In this document: piece after piece, positions 59,520 through 64,000 of the stretch | Position numbering within the stretch: position 1 is the first letter of the stretch | How the letters are laid out: each line of letters begins with the position of its first letter | Origin: Xanthobacteraceae bacterium | GTDB taxonomy: Bacteria; Pseudomonadota; Alphaproteobacteria; Rhizobiales; Xanthobacteraceae | NCBI GenBank assembly: GCA_031291475.1 | Contig: JARLIY010000103.1 | Coordinates: forward strand, 124,001 to 188,000 | Direction of reading: 5' to 3' | DNA length: 64,000 nucleotides | Notes under the pieces: generated by a model | The model's database searches: none | What the model was told of the DNA's origin: nothing | Seen by the model: only the letters and a program-made list of their open reading frames with translations | Program-made: the position numbers and the translations under genes

Positions 59520-60682
59520 TCAGGCCGTTGCAAGTATTGCGGCGCCGCTGCAGATGCCGCGATCGTAATTGATCATGCCGAAGCCGGAGACAAGCCCGTA
59601 CCGCGCCTTGGGCACGCGCGCGCCGAGCGTTTGCCCGGTCAGCTGACGGATGGCTTCGACAATGCCGAGATGTCCGCCAGCCGCGCCGGCCTGACCGACC
59701 GATAATTGGCCGCCCGAAGTATTGAGCGGGAACGTGCCCGCGCCCTCGAAGGTGTTGGCGCGGATGAAGGCCGCGCCTTCGCCGTGGCCGCAAAAGCCGA
59801 GGCCTTCGAATTGCAGCACGTTGATGACCGGATAGTCGTCGTAGGTCTCGATGAAGTCCATGTCCCGCGGTCCGATGCCCGCTTGCTCGTAGAGCGCATC
59901 GCGGTCGAGCGCCCAGCCGCCGCGATCCTGGATTGGATCGTCGGCAAACCCATTGTGGCGTTCGATGGCGCCGAGAAGTCGCACGAAAGACAGGCCGAGC
60001 GTCTCGGCCGTTGCGCGCGACATGACCAGAAACCCTTCCGCGCCGGCACACGGCATCACGCAATCGAACAGCCGCAGCGGATCGGCGACCAGGCGGGCAT
60101 TGAGATATTCCTCGAGCGTCAGCGGCTTTTTGAACAGCGCCATCGGGTTCTTCAGCGCGTTGCTGCGCTGGGCGACGCACAGTTTGCCGAAGTCCTCACA
60201 ATTGGCGCCGTGCTTGCGCATATAATGTTCGGTCAACAAGGCGAAGCTCGCATTCGGTCCGCCCGAGCCATACGGGTAGACCGCGTCCTGGGCAAACTGG
60301 CTGAAGCTTGCCGTGTTGCGGCGGAAGCTATCGGTGCGATTGGTATCGCCGGCAATGCAGGCCACGATCTCGGCATCGCCGCTCTGCACGGCGCGCGCGG
60401 CGCGGCGGATCGAGACGATGCCGGACGCGCCGCCCATCCGCACATCGTCGAGCCAGCGCAATGTCAGTCCCAGATGCTGGGTGAGGCCGACGGCTGTGTC
60501 GGGGGAAAGCGTGAAGCTTGCAACCGCAAGCCCATCGATGCGCGCTTTCGGGACTTTCGCGGCAGCGATCAGTCCGGCCATGGCGCGGCCGAGAAACCAA
60601 TGCGCGCTCCGGATTGAATAGCGGACATAGGGAACCGTCACCGGCGCCGCCAGAACGACATCGTCATAGCCGCGCGCGGGCA

Positions 60683-60683
<1 letters not shown>
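59520..60683 (-). CDS. Thiolase-fold protein without the catalytic cysteine (Ltp2/SCP-x type)
   Basis: This 387-residue protein of the thiolase fold has GGAGAAGGHLGIVEAIRQLTG as the C-terminal core. At the position of the thiolase nucleophile (CASG) it has GGASG, with Gly85 where Cys should be. The second half has ETYDDYPVINVLQFEGLGF and HGEGAAFI in place of the usual NEAFA. This pattern, together with a DUF35 neighbour, resembles Ltp2, the retro-aldolase of steroid side-chain degradation, which also lacks the thiolase triad. Start ATG 60683 overlaps the livF stop by one base. The activity is inferred. Confidence 0.85.
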
Positions 60684-61398
<715 letters not shown>

Positions 61399-61402
<4 letters not shown>

Positions 61403-63165
61403 GCGACGCTCCCGAGATAGGCTTCCTGCACGCGCGGATCGGCGCGCACCGCCGCCGGCGTTCCTTCGACGAGCTTGGCGCCGAAATCCATCACGACGAT
61501 ACGATCGACCAAACCCATGACGAACTCCACGTCGTGTTCCACCAGGAGCACGGTGACGCCTTCTTGGCGCAGCCCGCGCATCAATTCGGCGAGTGCCGCT
61601 TTTTCCGGCCGGCTCAAACCGGCGGCGGGCTCGTCGAGGATGATCAGCGCCGGATCGGCGGCGAGCGCGCGGGCGACTTCGAGGATACGCTGGCGGCCGA
61701 GCGGAAGATTGCCGGCGAGGTCGTGCGGGTTGGCGTCGATGCCGACGCGCTTGAGTTGGCGTTGGGCTTCGGATCGGGCGCGCGTCTCTTCCGCCCGATC
61801 GAGCCGCAGCGCGCCGCTGATAAAGCCCGAGCGGGTGCGCAAATAGGTTCCGAGCAGCACGTTGTCGATCAGCGACAGGCCGGGTCGCAATTTGACATGC
61901 TGGAAGGTGCGGGCGATGCCGGCTTCGGCGATGCGCCGCTGGCCGGCGCGGGTGATATCCTGCCCGAGAAAAATGATCTTGCCATCGTCGCTCGGCAGCG
62001 CGCCGGTGATGAGATTGAACACCGTGCTTTTGCCGGCGCCGTTCGGACCGATCAGGCCGACGATTTCGCCGGCATTCACAGCGAAACCGACCTGATTGAC
62101 CGCTTCGAGGCCACCGAAGCGTTTGAACAGACGCTCGACGGTGAGGAGCGGGGTGCCGCTCGCCGGCATCGTCCGTCGCGGCAACGGCGCGGCTGACGTG
62201 ATCGTCGACCAAGCGCGGTTCGGCAGGAAGCGCAGTGCGAACGGCATTACGCCGCCGCGGGCGAATTGCAGCGCCAACACGTAGATGATGGCAAAGACGA
62301 TGACTTCGAGTTGCTCGCCGTTGCGCGAGAAGTGCGGCAACACATCCTGCAACGCGTTTTGCAGCAGCGTGATCAACGCCGCGCCGACGACGGCGCCAAG
62401 AATATGTCCCGATCCGCCGAGGATCGCCATGAACAGATATTGGATCCCCATGCGCAGGTCGAACGGAGCCGGGCTCACATAACGGCTCATGTGGGCGTAA
62501 AGCCAGCCCGACAATCCGGCGAGCAGCGCGGCGATCATGAACGTGATGAGCCGGATGCGAAACACGCTGATGCCGAGGCTCTCGACCATCACCACGCCGC
62601 CGCGCAGGCTGCGAATGGCGCGCCCCTCGCGCGATTCGAGCAGGTTGGCGATCACGAAGGTCGCGACCGCGAGCACGCCCCAGATCAAATAATAGATCGC
62701 GGTGGTCGGTTCGAGCGAGATCGATCCGATAAAAATCGGCGGCACGCCGGAGATGCCGTTATGGCGGCCGAGCGCGTCCAGATTGCCGAACAGGAAGAAA
62801 ATCGACAAACCCCAGGCGATCGTGCCCAGCGGCAGGAAATGCCCGCCGAGCCGGAGCGTGACGGCGCCGAGCAACGCCGCGACCAGGACGGTCAGAGCGA
62901 GCGCGAAGACAAGCCCGAGCCAAGGGGAAGCGCCCTCGACCGTCGTCAGCCACGCCGTGGCGTAAGCGGCGATGCCGACGAAGGCCGCCTGGCCGAACGA
63001 CGTCAGTCCGCCGAACCCGGTCAGCAGCACGACGCCCAGCGCCACCAGCGCATAGATGCCGATGTAGTTCAGCAGCGTAATGGTGAAGGAAGCGACGTAG
63101 AGCGGCGCCGCCGCCAAGAGGACGACGACGGCGATCGCCAGCAGGATTCCGGCTCGCCGTGTCAT
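61399..63165 (-). CDS. LivM-LivG fusion (permease plus ATPase, module 3)
   Basis: This 588-residue protein combines a LivM permease (about 1-330: [60 protein letters not shown]) with a LivG ATPase (about 340-588: Walker [60 protein letters not shown]). The linker includes basic residues and a Pro/Ala-rich region. Fusions of LivM with LivG occur naturally in Bradyrhizobium-like genomes. It pairs with LivH at the right edge. Confidence 0.92.
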
Positions 63166-64000
63166 CCCTCGACCTCCACATCTTCCTCTTCGGCCTGCGG
63201 CAGAGACAGCGAGCGCCACAACATCACCGGAATGAGCACGCTAAAGACCACCACCTCCTTGAACGCGCTGTCCCAAAAGGAGGCGAAGCTTTCAAGTACG
63301 CCGATGAAAAGGGCGCCGAGCGCGGTGCCCGGATAGCTGACGAGACCGCCGATAATGGCGCCGACGAAAGCCTTGAGCCCGATGATGAAACCTGAATCGT
63401 AATAGAGCGTTGTGGTCGGGCCGATCAGAATGCCGGAGACGGCGCCAAGCAAAGAGGCGAGCAGAAAGGCGAGCGTCGCCGTGCTACCGGGCCGAATGCC
63501 AACGAGGCGCGCGCCGATGCGGTTGACCGAAGTCGCGCGCAACGCCTTGCCCGACAAGGTATGCTCGAAGAAAAGAAACAGCAGCAGGCTGAAGATGGCG
63601 GCGGTCGCCACCATCAGCAAAGTCTGCGACGTCACGATTACGCTGCCGAAGCGGAAGATTTCATTGGTCAGCGGCTTGGTGCGGAATCCTTCCGGCCCGA
63701 AGAACAGGAGACCCAATCCCGAGAGCCCGAAAGTCAGCGCCACCGAAACAATGAGCAGCAAGAGGACCGAAGCGTCCGCGAGCGGGCGCAACGCGATGCG
63801 CTCGATCAGCGGCCCGATCGGGACCACCAGCGCAATGGCGAGCGGAATTTGGGCACCTGCGGGCAGTATCATCCCGGCGGTGAGCCAAGCGATGGAGGCT
63901 GGGATGAGCGGCAAGAGGCCGTAACCGACGACGCCGTGGGCGATGCGCCGGGTCTGGCCGCGCCGCCATTGATGCACGCCCTCCACGAGACAGGCCGTGA
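63162..64000 (-). CDS. LivH-type ABC transporter permease (module 3), partial
   Basis: The gene runs off the right edge; 278 residues are visible. The permease features are LIERIALRPLADASVLLLLI, ALRATSVNRIGARLVGIRPG, AFVGAIIGGLVSYPGTALGALFIG and a last helix. The region next to the edge, TACLVEGVHQWRRGQTRRIAHGV in shortened form, is an odd match to the usual G-x-x-x-A-L-x-A-x-G-L-x-L-I-F-G plus INxAHG start. It appears compressed, so the true start or a frameshift near 63950 cannot be excluded. It overlaps the fusion gene by 4 bases. Confidence 0.85.
   Translation of the reverse strand, partial: TACLVEGVHQWRRGQTRRIAHGVVGYGLLPLIPASIAWLTAGMILPAGAQIPLAIALVVPIGPLIERIALRPLADASVLLLLIVSVALTFGLSGLGLLFFGPEGFRTKPLTNEIFRFGSVIVTSQTLLMVATAAIFSLLLFLFFEHTLSGKALRATSVNRIGARLVGIRPGSTATLAFLLASLLGAVSGILIGPTTTLYYDSGFIIGLKAFVGAIIGGLVSYPGTALGALFIGVLESFASFWDSAFKEVVVFSVLIPVMLWRSLSLPQAEEEDVEVEG

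Noticed and set aside
62266-63336. 356-codon plus-strand open frame opposite LivM-LivG
   Set aside because: It is the complement of a membrane-protein gene, rich in Arg, Glu, Asp and Gln with no recognisable domain.

Overview
The window is 64 kb of GC-rich DNA from an alphaproteobacterium, most likely a member of the Hyphomicrobiales (Bradyrhizobium, Rhodopseudomonas or Xanthobacteraceae relatives). The evidence is the codon use, the abundance of Liv-type ABC transporters, a natural LivM-LivG fusion, FixK/FNR-type boxes and Tat-exported enzymes. These are family-level impressions; no 16S or marker gene is present. There is no rRNA, CRISPR array, recognisable transposase or intact integrase.

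Layout. (1) 1-4.4 kb looks like core chromosome: the tail of a Zn-alcohol dehydrogenase, tusA, convergent mobB/mobA, an FkbM methyltransferase, a Tat-exported metal-chelate binding protein and an AhpD-like protein. It ends at tRNA-Ser(GGA), 4508-4597. (2) From the tRNA onward the DNA is accessory. An att-like repeat of about 150-190 bp recurs in the same orientation near 14.8, 24.2, 30.8 and 38.6 kb. Each copy contains the 3' end of the tRNA-Ser gene, perfectly or degenerately, and the copies divide the region into modules. (3) 4.8-14.6 kb: RutA-like and RutC-like genes, a PuuE-type deacetylase, a broken SDR, a complete LivHMGF plus binding protein, and two alpha/beta hydrolases, one with a broken catalytic triad. 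(4) 15.2-24.1 kb: PPK2, a YhiI/RbbA/YhhJ-type exporter, a DUF3300 protein behind a FixK box, an acetate kinase remnant and a DUF502 protein. (5) 24.4-30.5 kb: a second Liv system, its binding protein and a Rieske oxygenase. (6) 31.0-38.6 kb: BphC-like extradiol dioxygenase, MetE-like protein, quinone reductase, AAHS transporter, a lone CoxL-type molybdenum hydroxylase, and a cupin gene cut off exactly at the last repeat.

(7) 39.0-48.8 kb is a coherent co-directional cluster: a pseudooxynicotine-hydrolase-type C-C hydrolase, MFS transporter, HsaA-type flavin monooxygenase, XylE-type extradiol dioxygenase, TetR regulator, CocE hydrolase, cupin, and a Tat-exported hydrolase. A near-perfect 27-bp palindrome lies in front of the first gene. 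(8) 49-53 kb: MhpA-like hydroxylase, class II aldolase and SLC13-type carrier. (9) 53.6-57.4 kb: an adenylate cyclase-TPR protein, a membrane-protein gene broken by an in-frame TGA, an esterase and an amidohydrolase remnant. (10) 57.4-64 kb: a tight operon of a third Liv system (LivH partial, LivM-LivG fusion, LivF), a thiolase-fold protein lacking the nucleophilic cysteine, a DUF35-SDR fusion and a HxGTHxD-type cyclase. This is reminiscent of DUF35/Ltp2 retro-aldolase chemistry.

Overall the region reads as a tRNA-anchored catabolic archipelago. Three separate Liv-type importers each sit with their own set of ring-opening or C-C/C-N cleaving enzymes. Gene remnants are scattered between modules. 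The best candidates for something undescribed are the Rut-like module, the Liv/thiolase/DUF35-SDR operon, the 39-48.8 kb meta-cleavage cluster, and the tandem att-like repeats that organise the region.
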